Source: Sphingobium lactosutens DS20 (GTDB taxonomy: Bacteria; Pseudomonadota; Alphaproteobacteria; Sphingomonadales; Sphingomonadaceae). Taken from it: a stretch of DNA of 64,000 bases. The notes below the pieces were generated by a model, which made no database searches, was not told the DNA's origin, and saw nothing but the letters and a program-made list of their open reading frames with translations. Position numbers and translations under genes: made by a program. This document shows positions 7,059 to 16,888 of the stretch, piece by piece; positions within the stretch are counted from its first letter, which is position 1, and every line of letters begins with the position of its first letter. The stretch lies in contig NZ_ATDP01000092.1 in assembly GCF_000445105.1 (NCBI RefSeq), forward strand, positions 1-64,000, in the 5' to 3' direction.

Positions 7059-9026
7059 GTGACGAACGAACAGCCACAGACCAGCGGCATCGCCGAACTG
7101 ACGCTGCGCGGCGTCATTCTGGGCGCGCTCATCACGCTCGTCTTCACCGCCGCCAATGTCTATCTGGGCCTCAAGATCGGCCTGACCTTCGCCACGTCGA
7201 TCCCCGCGGCGGTCATTTCCATGGCGGTGCTGCGACTGTTTTCCACTGGCACCATCCTGGAAAACAATATCGTCCAGACCATCGCGTCGGCGGCCGGCAC
7301 TTTGTCGGCGATCATCTTCGTGCTGCCGGGCCTGGTCATCATCGGCTGGTGGCAGGGCTTTCCCTACTGGCTGTCGGCCTTCACCATCGCGACCGGCGGC
7401 ATATTGGGCGTCATGTATTCCGTGCCGCTGCGCCGCGCGCTGGTGACGGGATCGGACCTGCCCTATCCCGAAGGGGTGGCAGCGGCCGAAGTGCTGAAAG
7501 TCGGCGCCGGATCGCGCGAGGGCCTGGAGGAAAACAAGCGCGGGCTGGCCGCCATCGTCGCCAGCGCCCTGTCCGCCGCCACCTTCTCGATCGTCGCCAA
7601 GACCCGGCTGATCGCGGAGGAAGCCGCCACCTTCTTCAAGCTGGGGGCGGGTGCGACGTCGGTATCGACCAGCTTTTCCATGGCGCTGATCGGTGTCGGC
7701 CATCTGGTCGGCCTGTCGGTGGGCGTCGCCATGTTCATCGGCCTGCTGATCAGTTGGGTCGGCCTTGTCCCCTATCTGACCGCGCCAACCCCCGCCGGCG
7801 CTGATCTCAGCGCGGTGGTCGGAACCGTGTTCAGCACCAAGGCGCGCTTCATCGGCGCGGGCACGATCGGCGTCGCCGCCATCTGGACCCTGCTCAAGAT
7901 CCTTGGCCCCATCATCAGCGGCATCCGCTCCGCGCTCGCCGCCAATGCCACGCGCAGGGCGGGCAATGCCGGGCTGCTCGACATTACCGAGCGCGACCTG
8001 CCCATCGGCATCGTCGCCGGCACGATCGCCGCTGCGATGCTGCCCATTGCGCTTCTGCTCTGGGTCTTCGCGAAAGGGGGGCCGATCGCCCTCAACCCCG
8101 TGCCCGTCATCGGGCTGACGCTGGCCTATGTGCTGGTGGCCGGCATCGTCATCGCGTCGGTCTGCGGCTATATGGCGGGCCTGATCGGCGCATCGAACAG
8201 CCCGATTTCGGGCGTCGGCATCCTCGCCGTGCTGGGCGCTTCGCTGCTGCTGGCCGCCATTTACGGGTCGGGCGGCGACGAAGGCCAGACACAGGCGCTG
8301 ATCGCCTATGCCCTGTTCACCACCGCGATCGTCTTTGGCATCGCGACCATTTCCAATGATAATCTTCAGGACCTCAAGACCGGGCAGCTGGTCGGCGCGA
8401 CGCCCTGGAAGCAGCAGCTGGCGCTGGTGCTGGGCGTCATTTTCGGCGCGCTGGTGATCCCCCCGGTGCTCGATCTGCTCAACAGCGCCTTCGGCTTTGC
8501 CGGGGCGAGCGGCGCGGGCGCCAATGCCCTGCCGGCCCCGCAGGCGGCGCTCATTTCGGCGCTGGCCAAGGGCGTGCTGGGCGGCGATCTCGACTGGGGC
8601 CTGATCGCTATCGGGGCGGGCATCGGCGTTGTCGTGATCATCGTCGACGAAGCATTGGGCCGCGCCGGCAAGCTGCGCCTGCCGCCGCTGGCCGTGGGCA
8701 TGGGGATTTATCTGCCCATGGCGCTGACGCTGCTGATCCCGGTCGGCGCGGTCATCGGCCATGTCTATAATCGCTGGGCGCTGCGACAGGCGAACCCGGA
8801 ATTTGCCGAGCGCATGGGCGTGTTGATGGCGACCGGCTTCATCGTGGGCGAAAGCCTGTTCGGCGTCGCCTTCGCCGGCATCGTCGCGGGCACCGACAGC
8901 GATGCGCCGCTGGCGCTGGTCGGGGAAAGCCATTGGGCGGTGCCGCTCGCCATCCTGATCTTCGCCGCCGTGATCGCGGGCCTCTATGCCCGCCTGCGGG
9001 GCTGGGCCAGCCGCCCCCTGTCCTAA
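7059..9026 (+). CDS. OPT family oligopeptide transporter
   Basis: 655 residues, strongly hydrophobic with roughly 14-16 membrane segments. The N-terminus (LTLRGVILGALITLVFTAAN, then VYLGLKIGLTFATSIPAAV) and the GSDLPYPEGVAAAEVL segment are hallmarks of the OPT superfamily. In bacteria these inner-membrane carriers are thought to import small peptides or metal chelates with protons. The start is GTG at 7059, with AAGGGG about 7 bases before it. The antisense strand carries a long open frame that is a base-composition artefact. A 16-bp tandem repeat covers the stop codon. Confidence 0.93.
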   Translation: MTNEQPQTSGIAELTLRGVILGALITLVFTAANVYLGLKIGLTFATSIPAAVISMAVLRLFSTGTILENNIVQTIASAAGTLSAIIFVLPGLVIIGWWQGFPYWLSAFTIATGGILGVMYSVPLRRALVTGSDLPYPEGVAAAEVLKVGAGSREGLEENKRGLAAIVASALSAATFSIVAKTRLIAEEAATFFKLGAGATSVSTSFSMALIGVGHLVGLSVGVAMFIGLLISWVGLVPYLTAPTPAGADLSAVVGTVFSTKARFIGAGTIGVAAIWTLLKILGPIISGIRSALAANATRRAGNAGLLDITERDLPIGIVAGTIAAAMLPIALLLWVFAKGGPIALNPVPVIGLTLAYVLVAGIVIASVCGYMAGLIGASNSPISGVGILAVLGASLLLAAIYGSGGDEGQTQALIAYALFTTAIVFGIATISNDNLQDLKTGQLVGATPWKQQLALVLGVIFGALVIPPVLDLLNSAFGFAGASGAGANALPAPQAALISALAKGVLGGDLDWGLIAIGAGIGVVVIIVDEALGRAGKLRLPPLAVGMGIYLPMALTLLIPVGAVIGHVYNRWALRQANPEFAERMGVLMATGFIVGESLFGVAFAGIVAGTDSDAPLALVGESHWAVPLAILIFAAVIAGLYARLRGWASRPLS

Positions 9027-9045
9027 AGAGCCCCCTGTCCTAAAG
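9013..9045. repeat. Tandem 16-bp direct repeat over the OPT stop codon
   Basis: GCCCCCTGTCCTAAAG occurs at 9013-9028 and again at 9030-9045, separated by one base. The first copy encodes the last residues and the TAA of the transporter. It looks like a recent small tandem duplication. Confidence 0.85.
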
Positions 9046-9115
9046 GGAAGGGGACTTGGCGCGCCTTTTATGCGTTGCTTCTTAGGAAGAGGCAATCAGG
9101 GAGACGCGCCGAGCC

Positions 9116-9298
9116 ATGACGCCAGAGGAAAGCCACAGGACGCCGCTGAACCCGGCACGCGTGTCGTTGGAGCGGGAAGAGGAGTGTCTTTACTGGGCCA
9201 ACCGGTTCAGCGTGTCGCGTGACGAACTGGTCGAAGCCGTCGACACCGTCGGAGACGATGTCGATGCCGTCGCGGCCTATCTCAATGTCGGGCGCTGA
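9116..9298 (+). CDS. DUF3606 domain-containing small protein
   Basis: 60 residues. The helical segment EECLYWANRFSVSRDELVEA followed by VGDDVDAVAAYL matches the DUF3606 pattern (W..+FGVS.+EL..AV..VG....V). Function unknown; these proteins are common in alphaproteobacteria. A GAGACG lies upstream as a possible ribosome site. No operon partner is evident: 90 bp separate it from the OPT gene and 163 bp from the TonB receptor. Confidence 0.8.
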   Translation: MTPEESHRTPLNPARVSLEREEECLYWANRFSVSRDELVEAVDTVGDDVDAVAAYLNVGR

Positions 9299-9376
9299 AC
9301 CCAAGGGGTTGAACGTGCAGAAGGTCACGCAGCTGCAATCTTAATGACTCTTTTTCGTCATCGTGATGGAATGAAG

Positions 9377-9396
9377 CTGTCGCAATAATCTCTCAT
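9377..9396 (+). promoter_or_regulatory. Weak PHO-box-like repeat upstream of the TonB receptor
   Basis: CTGTCGC and CTCTCAT occur at 9377 and 9390, resembling two PhoB half-sites (CTGTCAT). Their start-to-start spacing is 13 rather than the usual 11, so this is only a hint of phosphate control, attractive because of the downstream phosphatase and phytase. Confidence 0.25.
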
Positions 9397-9461
9397 GGGC
9401 CGGGCAGCCGGCAGGCGCGCGCATGTCAAGCGCATCGCTACGGCAACAGGGAGATTCCAGA

Positions 9462-12287
9462 ATGAACCGCCTTTTACGCGGCGCAAGCCGCGTTGCCCTT
9501 ACCCTTGCGCTCACCATGCCTGCCGCAGCCCTTGCCGGCACGATCAGCGGCACGGTGTCGGACGGCACCGGAACCCGCGCGCTTCAGTCGACGCAGCTCA
9601 CCATCGTCGAACTTGGCCGCATCGCCGAAGCCGGCCGTGACGGCTCCTATCGCTTCCCCGACGTCGCGCCCGGCACCTACACGATCGAGGCGCGCTATGT
9701 CGGCGCAGACCCGGTCCGCACCACCGTCGTGGTCCCGGCGACCGGCGATGTCGACGCGGATATCCGCATCGGCTCCAATGTCGACGCGTCCATCATCGTC
9801 GTCGGCCAGGTCGCCAACCAGGCGTCGGCCCTGTCGCGCCAGCGCGCCGCCGATGGCGTCGAAAGCGTGCTGACCCGCGACGCGATCGGCCAGTTTCCCG
9901 ACCAGAATGTCGCCGAATCGCTCCGCCGCCTGCCCGGCATCAACATATTGAACGACCAGGGCGAAGGGCGCTTTGTCTCGGTGCGCGGTCTTGATCCATC
10001 GCTGAACGCAGCCTCGATCAATGGCACCCGCCTGCCGGCACCGGAAAGCGACACGCGCCAAGTCGCACTCGATGTCATTCCATCCGAACTCATCGAATCT
10101 ATCGAAGTCAAGAAGTCGCTGACCCCCGACATGGACGGCGACACCATTGGTGCCTCAATCGAAATCAACACCACCAGCGCCTTCGATCGGAAAAAGGATC
10201 TCTATTCCGTCAAACTGGAGGGCAGCTATAATGAATTCGCCGACGCACTGACGCCCAAGGGCAGCTTTGACTTTTCGACCCGCATTACCGACCGCCTGGG
10301 CATCGCGGGTGGCGCCAGCTATTATAAGCGCAAGTTTGAGAGCGACAATATCGAGGGCGCCGACTGGGCGATCGACGACAATGGCAACGCCTACGCCGCC
10401 GAGCTGCAGTATCGCGACTATGACGTGGAGCGAAAGCGCATTGGCGGAACCCTCAGCCTCGACTGGCTGGCGACAGACACTACCAAGCTGTACGCGCGCG
10501 GCATCTACAGCCAGTTTGACGATCAGGAATATCGCGGCGATGTGATCTTCATCATGGACGAGGCCCCCCGCGCCTCGACCGCGAGCAGTGCCGAATTCTC
10601 GTCCGAGGATGGTCGTATCGAGGTGCGACGCCGCATGAAGGATCGGTTTGAACGGCAGAAGATCAAATCGCTGACCCTGGGTGGTGAAACCAACACCGGA
10701 CCATGGAAGATGACATATTCGGGCAGTTGGTCTGAGGCCAGCGAACGGGAAAATGGTTCCATTGACCCCACTCGCTTCCGCGCCCGGTTCGAGGAAGGCG
10801 ACAACCTGAACGTCGGCTTCGATTATTCGAACCCTCGCAAACCTCTCTACAGCGTCAGCGGCAGCGGCTCGGACGCCTTTTTCGATCCGACGACCTATGG
10901 CTTCAATGAACTGGAGCAAACCATCCTGTCGGATGCGCGAGACCGCGAATATGCCGTCAAAGGCGATATCTCACGCGCCTTTGCATCGGACGCGGGCACT
11001 TTTACCGTGCAAACGGGCATGAAAGCCCGCTGGCGCAAAAAGAGCTATAATCTCGAATCAACCCTCTATGACGGCTATGATGGCGACTACTCGCTTGCCG
11101 ATGTTCTGGGCGGACAAACCTATCGCATCCAGGATATCCTGCCGCTGCCCAGCCACACCGGCCCGACCGACTTTTTCAACGACAATCGTAATAATTTCGA
11201 ACTGAACCCGATCGATACGCAGATCAACTCAAATTCGTCCGATTATTCGGTGAAGGAGGACATCCTCGCCGCCTATCTGTTGGGCCGTTGGGACAGCGAA
11301 AAGCTACGCGTTATCGCTGGCGTACGCATGGAGCAAACACGCAACGACATTCGCGCCAAGCTGACGCAATTTGTGGAAGAAGGCGGCGAATATCAGGGCG
11401 AGGAACTGGATGAGGACACCGTTTTCGTTACGCCAAACCGGTTCGTGCGCAACTATACCGACTGGCTACCCAGCATCACGGTGCGCTACGAGCCGGTCCG
11501 TAATGTCGTGCTGCGCGCCGGCGCCTACAAAAGCCTCGTGCGCCCTAATCTATCGAGCCTGACGCCACGCTTTACCATTAACGAGGATCTGGAAGCGGAA
11601 ACCGGCAATCCGGAACTCAACCCCTATCGCGCTTGGAACATCGATGCGTCGGCAGAATGGTATTTCGGCAGCAACGCCGCACTGACCGGCGGCTTTTTCT
11701 GGAAGTCGATCAAAGATTTCGTCGTCGAACAGCGTACCCGCGATGCTGGCACGCTTTACGGCGTGCAATATGAGGAACTCTCAAGCTTCATAAATGGGGA
11801 CAAAGCCAAGGTGAAGGGCTTTGAATTGTCCTACAGCCAAGTAATGAGTTTCCTGCCTGCACCGTTCGACGGCCTGCTGGTAAATGCCAACTACACCTAT
11901 ACCGACGCCAAGGGCACGGTCCTGACCGATGGCGATATCGCCGATCCGCGCCGCATCCCGCTCGCTTCTTCGTCCAAGAACACGTTCAACGTCGTGCTCG
12001 GGTATGAAAAGGGTCCGATCTCACTGCGTGCGGCGGGCACCTATCGCGACAAATATCTGGACGAACTGGGCGGCAGTGCGGAAGAAGATCGTTATGTCGA
12101 TAGTCATTTCCAGGTCGATCTGAGCGCGAAATATCGCCTGGTGCCTGGTGTTCGCCTGTTCGCCGAATGGATCAACGTCGGCAACGAACCGTATTTCGCC
12201 TATCAGAACTTCGCCGGCGGCAAGCGCCTGCTTCAGTTCGAGGAATATAACTGGACAGCCAAGTTCGGCATCACTGCCAGCTTCTGA
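9462..12287 (+). CDS. TonB-dependent receptor with N-terminal carboxypeptidase-regulatory-like domain
   Basis: 941 residues. A signal peptide (RVALTLALTMPAAALAGTIS) is followed by a beta-sandwich domain (ISGTVSDGTG, DGSYRFPDVAPGTYTIEARY), a plug (FPDQNVAESLRRLPGINI, RFVSVRGLDPSLNAASINGT) and a 22-strand-type barrel ending in aromatic ITASF. The start is ATG at 9462 with AGGGAGA just upstream; the frame is open earlier but lacks a signal peptide. It is an outer-membrane energy-dependent importer of the TonB-Xanthomonas/Caulobacter class. The following phosphatase and phytase genes suggest the ligand is phytate, inositol phosphates or another organophosphate; this is inference from context. Confidence 0.93.
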   Translation: MNRLLRGASRVALTLALTMPAAALAGTISGTVSDGTGTRALQSTQLTIVELGRIAEAGRDGSYRFPDVAPGTYTIEARYVGADPVRTTVVVPATGDVDADIRIGSNVDASIIVVGQVANQASALSRQRAADGVESVLTRDAIGQFPDQNVAESLRRLPGINILNDQGEGRFVSVRGLDPSLNAASINGTRLPAPESDTRQVALDVIPSELIESIEVKKSLTPDMDGDTIGASIEINTTSAFDRKKDLYSVKLEGSYNEFADALTPKGSFDFSTRITDRLGIAGGASYYKRKFESDNIEGADWAIDDNGNAYAAELQYRDYDVERKRIGGTLSLDWLATDTTKLYARGIYSQFDDQEYRGDVIFIMDEAPRASTASSAEFSSEDGRIEVRRRMKDRFERQKIKSLTLGGETNTGPWKMTYSGSWSEASERENGSIDPTRFRARFEEGDNLNVGFDYSNPRKPLYSVSGSGSDAFFDPTTYGFNELEQTILSDARDREYAVKGDISRAFASDAGTFTVQTGMKARWRKKSYNLESTLYDGYDGDYSLADVLGGQTYRIQDILPLPSHTGPTDFFNDNRNNFELNPIDTQINSNSSDYSVKEDILAAYLLGRWDSEKLRVIAGVRMEQTRNDIRAKLTQFVEEGGEYQGEELDEDTVFVTPNRFVRNYTDWLPSITVRYEPVRNVVLRAGAYKSLVRPNLSSLTPRFTINEDLEAETGNPELNPYRAWNIDASAEWYFGSNAALTGGFFWKSIKDFVVEQRTRDAGTLYGVQYEELSSFINGDKAKVKGFELSYSQVMSFLPAPFDGLLVNANYTYTDAKGTVLTDGDIADPRRIPLASSSKNTFNVVLGYEKGPISLRAAGTYRDKYLDELGGSAEEDRYVDSHFQVDLSAKYRLVPGVRLFAEWINVGNEPYFAYQNFAGGKRLLQFEEYNWTAKFGITASF

Positions 12288-12306
12288 TCCGTTGCCTCAT
12301 CCTTTT

Positions 12307-12333
12307 CTGCCGGCCGCCCCGTGCGGCCGGCAG
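12307..12333. terminator. 11-bp perfect hairpin after the TonB receptor gene
   Basis: CTGCCGGCCGC at 12307-12317 pairs with GCGGCCGGCAG at 12323-12333 around a 5-base loop, followed by TCCTGTTTCC. It ends 24 bp before the phosphatase start. With its weak T-run it may only partly stop transcription and so lower phosphatase expression relative to the receptor. Confidence 0.6.
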
Positions 12334-12357
12334 TCCTGTTTCCATGAAGGGACGCGC

Positions 12358-13758
12358 ATGATCCGTCTTTCTTTCGCGGCGCTGCTGCTCGCGTCGGCGC
12401 TGCCGGCAGTGGCGCAATCCGCGCCTCAGCCCCCGGTGCCCCGGTCTGCCGGCACCCCTTATGCCGCGCGCAGCCTGCCCGATCGGATCATGCTGACGCC
12501 CGCGGCGGACCCGTCCCGCGGTGTGGCGGTCAGCTTCCGCACCGACATCGCCCAGGCAGCGAGCGAGGCACAGATCGCGGTCGCGGTCGATGGCCCCACG
12601 CTCGAACGGCAGGCCCGCACGGTCAGCGGCCAGCCCGGCACGCGCAAGGACAGCGCCAATGGCCCGGCGCTCTATCACCAGATCCGTTTCACCGACCTGA
12701 CGCCCGACACCGTCTACGCCTATCGGCTGAAAGGCAGCGCGGGCTGGAGCGAATGGCTGCAATTCCGCACCGCCGCCACGCAGGCAAAGCCCTTTCGCTT
12801 CCTCTATCTGGGTGACATTCAGAACGGCATCCTGACCTATGCCAGCCGGGTCATCCGTCAGGCCTTTCATGCCAATGGCGGCATTGACCTCGTCCTGCAT
12901 GCCGGCGACCTTGCCGCTCAGCGCGACGATCTGGACCATGACGACGAATGGGGCGAATTCAATCAGGCGGGCGGCTATAACTGGTCCATCGTTCCGCAAC
13001 TGCCCGCGACCGGCAATCATGAATATGTCGACGTGACGTTGCCCGACGGGCGGGAAAGCCGCGCGCTCGGTCCCTATTTCCCCTTGCAGTTCGCGCTGCC
13101 GGACAATGGCGCGCCCGGCGTCCAGACAACCTATTTCGTCGATTATCAGGGCGTGCGCTTCATTATCATGGACGGCACATCGGCCATGGACCTGGGCACC
13201 ATGGCGGCGCAGACCCGGTGGCTGGACGCTACGCTGGCGTCGAGCAAGGCGACATGGAATGTCGTGCTGTTCCACCAGCCCGTCTTCACCTGCGCCCGCC
13301 CCGATGACACGGCTGAGATCAAGGCCGCCTGGAAGCCGATATTCGACGCGCGCAGGGTCGATCTGGTGCTGCAAGGCCATGACCATTGCTACAGCCGCCT
13401 GACGTCGGAGGCGGGACGCGAAGCCTCGGCCACGGCGCGCGCGGATGGCGCGGTCCAGGGGCCAGTCTATGTCGTCTCTGTCACCGGGTCGAAAATGTAC
13501 GGCTTGAATGACCGCGCCCGCACCCAGCCCGACAAGGTCGCAGAGGCGACCGAACTTTATCAGGTCGTGGATGTCGACGGCGACCGGCTCACCTTCCGCA
13601 CCTTCACCGCGTCGGGTAAGCTCTATGACGGCTTCGATATGGAAAAGCGCGCCGACGGCAATCATCTCACCGACACGACCGAGCCGACCATCGCCATACG
13701 CACCTGCACCGGCGCTATCGGCCCAGACGGCGGCCCATGCGTCGCGCGCGGCAAATAA
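12358..13758 (+). CDS. Purple-acid-phosphatase-like secreted metallophosphoesterase
   Basis: 466 residues. Signal peptide (LSFAALLLASALPAVAQSAP), a fibronectin-like N-terminal domain (GVAVSFRTD, LTPDTVYAYRLKG), then a calcineurin-like phosphoesterase domain with metal motifs YLGDIQ, LHAGDLA, ATGNHEY, LFHQPVF and QGHDHCYSR. This order is typical of purple acid phosphatases acting on phosphomonoesters in the periplasm. The ATG at 12358 follows GAAGGGA and begins the signal peptide. It lies between a TonB receptor and a phytase and probably acts on the same substrate series. Substrate not proven. Confidence 0.9.
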   Translation: MIRLSFAALLLASALPAVAQSAPQPPVPRSAGTPYAARSLPDRIMLTPAADPSRGVAVSFRTDIAQAASEAQIAVAVDGPTLERQARTVSGQPGTRKDSANGPALYHQIRFTDLTPDTVYAYRLKGSAGWSEWLQFRTAATQAKPFRFLYLGDIQNGILTYASRVIRQAFHANGGIDLVLHAGDLAAQRDDLDHDDEWGEFNQAGGYNWSIVPQLPATGNHEYVDVTLPDGRESRALGPYFPLQFALPDNGAPGVQTTYFVDYQGVRFIIMDGTSAMDLGTMAAQTRWLDATLASSKATWNVVLFHQPVFTCARPDDTAEIKAAWKPIFDARRVDLVLQGHDHCYSRLTSEAGREASATARADGAVQGPVYVVSVTGSKMYGLNDRARTQPDKVAEATELYQVVDVDGDRLTFRTFTASGKLYDGFDMEKRADGNHLTDTTEPTIAIRTCTGAIGPDGGPCVARGK

Positions 13759-13769
13759 GGAGCACATCC

Positions 13770-14840
13770 ATGAAACATGTGGTCCTTCCCCTGACCGGCC
13801 TGCTCGCGCTATCAGCCTGCGCGGCAACAGAACAGGAAGCGCCGGTCTCGGTCCGCATCGCCAATGCAACGCCAGCCGTATCGGTGACGGCGCGCGGCGA
13901 AACCACGCCGGTTGGCACCGCCAATGCCGACGCCGCCGATGATCCGGCCATCTGGCGCAATGCCGCGGACCCTGCGCAAAGCCTGATCGTGGGCACCGAC
14001 AAGAAGGCGGGCCTTTATGTCTATGGCCTTGACGGCGGGACACGCGACTTTCTGGACGCTGGGCACGTCAACAATGTCGACCTGAAGGATGGCGTCGTCA
14101 TCAACGGCACGCCGGGCGTTCTGGTCGCCGCGTCAGACCGCAGTGACGTCGCCCATGCGAAGGTGGCGCTGTTCCGGCTCGATACCGCGACCGCGAAGCT
14201 GACCGCCATCGGCAAGGTCGATGGCGGCACGGGCGAAGCCTATGGCCTGTGCCTTGGCCGGGATGAAAGCGGCCTGTCTGCCTATATCGTGCTCAAGGAC
14301 GGGACCATCCACCAGATCGCGCTCGACACATCGGGCGCGACGCCCGCTGGGCGCATTGTGCGCACCCTGAAATTGAGCAGCCAGGCCGAGGGCTGCGCGG
14401 TCGATGATCGCACGCACATTCTCTATGTCGCGGAGGAAGATGTCGGCCTGTGGCGTTTCGACGCGCGCGCCGATGGGGCGACCATACCGACCAAAATCGC
14501 GGCGGCGGACGGCAAGAATCTCGTCATGGATGCCGAAGGCGTGGCCATCGCCCCGATCGGCGAAAAGGACGGTTATGTCCTCGTTTCCAGCCAGGGCGAC
14601 AATGCCTATGTCCTCTATCGCCTGCGCGACGACGCCTATGTCGGCCGCTTTCGCGTGGTCGATGGCGCCATCGGCGGGTCGGAGGAAACCGACGGCATCG
14701 AATTGATGCTGGGCGATTTCGGACCAGCCTATCCGGGCGGCCTGTTCGTCGCGCAGGACGGCCATAACGCGGCCGCCGCGCAGAATTTCAAGCTCGTCGC
14801 CTGGGACGACATCGTCCGCGCGCTCGGCCTGCCTCGATAA
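13770..14840 (+). CDS. Beta-propeller phytase (3-phytase), lipoprotein
   Basis: 356 residues. The N-terminus ([15 protein letters not shown]) has a lipobox LSAC, so the enzyme is probably lipid-anchored. The mature part shows the phytase propeller: DDPAIW near the start, a NNVD segment, [44 protein letters not shown] and EETDGIEL, matching repeated metal-binding blades of beta-propeller phytases. These remove phosphate from phytate with calcium. The ATG at 13770 follows AAGGAGC and lies 11 bp after the phosphatase stop, so the two are probably co-transcribed. Confidence 0.92.
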   Translation: MKHVVLPLTGLLALSACAATEQEAPVSVRIANATPAVSVTARGETTPVGTANADAADDPAIWRNAADPAQSLIVGTDKKAGLYVYGLDGGTRDFLDAGHVNNVDLKDGVVINGTPGVLVAASDRSDVAHAKVALFRLDTATAKLTAIGKVDGGTGEAYGLCLGRDESGLSAYIVLKDGTIHQIALDTSGATPAGRIVRTLKLSSQAEGCAVDDRTHILYVAEEDVGLWRFDARADGATIPTKIAAADGKNLVMDAEGVAIAPIGEKDGYVLVSSQGDNAYVLYRLRDDAYVGRFRVVDGAIGGSEETDGIELMLGDFGPAYPGGLFVAQDGHNAAAAQNFKLVAWDDIVRALGLPR

Positions 14841-14850
14841 CATAAGACTG

Positions 14851-14880
14851 AAGGGGGCGGACAAAGCGCCCGCCCTTTCC
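14851..14880 (+). terminator. Imperfect GC-rich hairpin after the phytase gene
   Basis: AGGGGGCGGACAAAGCGCCC can fold with the following GCCCT with a bulge and is followed by TTTCC. It sits 10 bp after the phytase stop and probably ends that operon; the pairing is imperfect. Confidence 0.45.
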
Positions 14881-14949
14881 AGCAGCCTCTTGGTCTGGCG
14901 CGGCCCTTGCTCTATGGGGGCAGGCCTGTCCATTTTGAGGGAAGCCGAT

Positions 14950-15816
14950 TTGATCCTGGACCTTGCCGCGGCCGCTTCGAGTGCCATCCACTTCAACGAT
15001 CTGGGGCTTGATCCGGTCGCGCTCGACCTCGGCTTCTTTCAGCTGAAATGGTACAGCCTGGCCTATCTCGCCGGCATCCTGATCGGCTATTGGTATCTGC
15101 TGAGGCTTGTGGCGCAGGCCGGATCGCCCATGGCGCGCCGCCATGCCGACGACATGATCTTCTACGCGACGCTGGGCATCATCATCGGCGGCCGGCTGGC
15201 CTATGTGATCTTCTACCAGCCCGAAATCCTGGCCAATCCGCTGGACATCTTCAAACTGTGGAATGGCGGCATGTCCTTCCATGGCGGCGCGGTCGGCGTG
15301 TCGCTCGGCATCCTCTATATGGCGCACAAGGAAAAGCTCAGCTGGCTGCGCATCCACGATTATGTCGCCTGCGTCGTGCCCTTCGGCCTCTTCTTCGGCC
15401 GGCTCGCCAATTTCGTGAATGGCGAATTATGGGGCAAGGCGACCGACGTGCCCTGGGCGATCGTCTTTCCCACCGGCGGCGACGTGCCGCGCCATCCCAG
15501 CCAGCTGTATGAAGCAGGGCTGGAGGGCATCGTCCTGTTCCTGATCCTGGCCTTCGCCTTCTGGAAGACCAAGGCGCGCTACAAGCCCGGCATGCTGGTC
15601 GGCATCTTCCTGCTGGGCTATGGCTGTTTCCGCTTCGCCGTCGAATATTTCCGCGAAGCCGATGCGCAGTTGATGGAGTTCGCCGCGCGCACGGGCCTGC
15701 ATATGGGCCAGTGGCTGTGCATTCCGATGATTTTGGCCGGCCTCTATTTCATCCTGACCGCCAAGGGCCGTCGCCTGCGCGTCGAGCCTGTGGCGGGAAG
15801 CGCCAGTGTCGCCTGA
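14950..15816 (+). CDS. lgt: Prolipoprotein diacylglyceryl transferase Lgt
   Basis: 288 residues from the TTG at 14950, chosen for the TTGAGGGA ribosome site just before it; an ATG at 14914 would add 12 residues. Lgt moves diacylglycerol from phosphatidylglycerol to the lipobox Cys of prolipoproteins in the inner membrane. Seen: [48 protein letters not shown], the Lgt signature around [14 protein letters not shown], and RHPSQLYEA. About seven membrane helices. The methyltransferase start overlaps its end by 11 bases. Confidence 0.95.
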   Translation: MILDLAAAASSAIHFNDLGLDPVALDLGFFQLKWYSLAYLAGILIGYWYLLRLVAQAGSPMARRHADDMIFYATLGIIIGGRLAYVIFYQPEILANPLDIFKLWNGGMSFHGGAVGVSLGILYMAHKEKLSWLRIHDYVACVVPFGLFFGRLANFVNGELWGKATDVPWAIVFPTGGDVPRHPSQLYEAGLEGIVLFLILAFAFWKTKARYKPGMLVGIFLLGYGCFRFAVEYFREADAQLMEFAARTGLHMGQWLCIPMILAGLYFILTAKGRRLRVEPVAGSASVA

Positions 15817-16870
15817 TCCGCTGCCGCTGGCCGACAGGCTGGCGCGGCAGATCGCCTCTGGCGGGCCGATTTCGGTCGCCCATTATATCGCCGAGGCCAA
15901 CCAGCATTATTATGCCACCCGCGATCCCCTGGGCGCGGACGGCGATTTCACCACCGCGCCGGAAATCAGCCAGATGTTCGGGGAGCTGGTCGGGCTGGCG
16001 CTGGCCGACATCTGGATGCGGTCGGGCCGCAGCGCCCAGGCCGCTTATGTGGAATTAGGCCCCGGACGCGGGACGCTGGCGTCCGATGCGCTGCGCGCCA
16101 TGCTGCGCGCCAGCCTGACGCCGCCGGTCCATCTGGTCGAAACCAGCCCGGCACTGCGCGGCCGCCAACAGGCGCTGCTACCGACAGCCACCCACCATGA
16201 CACGATCGCGAGCCTGCCCGAACAAGGTCCGCTGCTGGTCGTCGCCAATGAATTTTTCGACGCGCTGCCCGTGCGCCAATGTATCCGTGTGGGCGATGAA
16301 TGGCGGGAGCGCGTACTGCTGCCACGGGAAGAACCCGGGCGTTTCATCGCGGTCGCGGGCTATCGCCGTATCGAATCGGGCCTGCCGCCGATCGCGACGG
16401 ATGCGCCCGATGGCGCGATCCTGGAATCGCCGATCGCCGGCGCGGAAATCGCCTATGCGCTGGCGCAGCGGATCGCGCGACAGGGCGGCGTGGCGATCAT
16501 CATCGATTATGGCTATGAAGGGCCGGCGCTTGGCGACACGCTTCAGGCGGTACGGGCGCATCAATTCGCCGATCCCTTCGTCGATCCGGGCGAGGTGGAC
16601 CTCACCACCCATGTCGATTTCACCATGCTCGGCAATATGGCCCGGCAGGCGGGGTTGCGCGTGCATGGCCCGGTGGGCCAGGGCAGCTTCCTGCGGCGGC
16701 TGGGCATAGACGCCCGCGCCGAGCAACTCGCCGCCCATACGCCCGCCCGCGCGCAGGAGGTGCAGGATGCAGCGCATCGCCTGACCCATGAGGACGCGAT
16801 GGGCACGTTGTTCAAGGCGATGGCGTGGACGCACCCGGACTGGGCCGACCCGGCGGGATTCGAAGGCTAA
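15806..16870 (+). CDS. NDUFAF7/MidA-type SAM-dependent methyltransferase
   Basis: 354 residues starting at GTG 15806, overlapping the end of lgt. The protein shows the DUF185/NDUFAF7 features: [38 protein letters not shown], the SAM-binding [28 protein letters not shown] and [16 protein letters not shown] with the final [13 protein letters not shown]. In mitochondria NDUFAF7 dimethylates an arginine of the NDUFS2 subunit of complex I; in bacteria the substrate is unproven. Likely co-translated with lgt; convergent with gmk, 18 bp away. Confidence 0.92.
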   Translation: MSPDPLPLADRLARQIASGGPISVAHYIAEANQHYYATRDPLGADGDFTTAPEISQMFGELVGLALADIWMRSGRSAQAAYVELGPGRGTLASDALRAMLRASLTPPVHLVETSPALRGRQQALLPTATHHDTIASLPEQGPLLVVANEFFDALPVRQCIRVGDEWRERVLLPREEPGRFIAVAGYRRIESGLPPIATDAPDGAILESPIAGAEIAYALAQRIARQGGVAIIIDYGYEGPALGDTLQAVRAHQFADPFVDPGEVDLTTHVDFTMLGNMARQAGLRVHGPVGQGSFLRRLGIDARAEQLAAHTPARAQEVQDAAHRLTHEDAMGTLFKAMAWTHPDWADPAGFEG

Positions 16871-16888
16871 TAGGGCGTAAACGCCCGC

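Noticed and set aside
7020..9095. 691-residue open frame antisense to the OPT transporter
   Set aside because: Composition is His/Asp/Gly/Arg/Gln-rich, with no domain; it is the antisense shadow of a high-GC gene whose codons rarely give stops on the other strand.
12271..14043. 590-residue minus-strand open frame across the phosphatase and phytase
   Set aside because: The plus strand encodes two well-recognised enzymes with signal peptides and ribosome sites; the minus frame has no motifs and spans a gene boundary.
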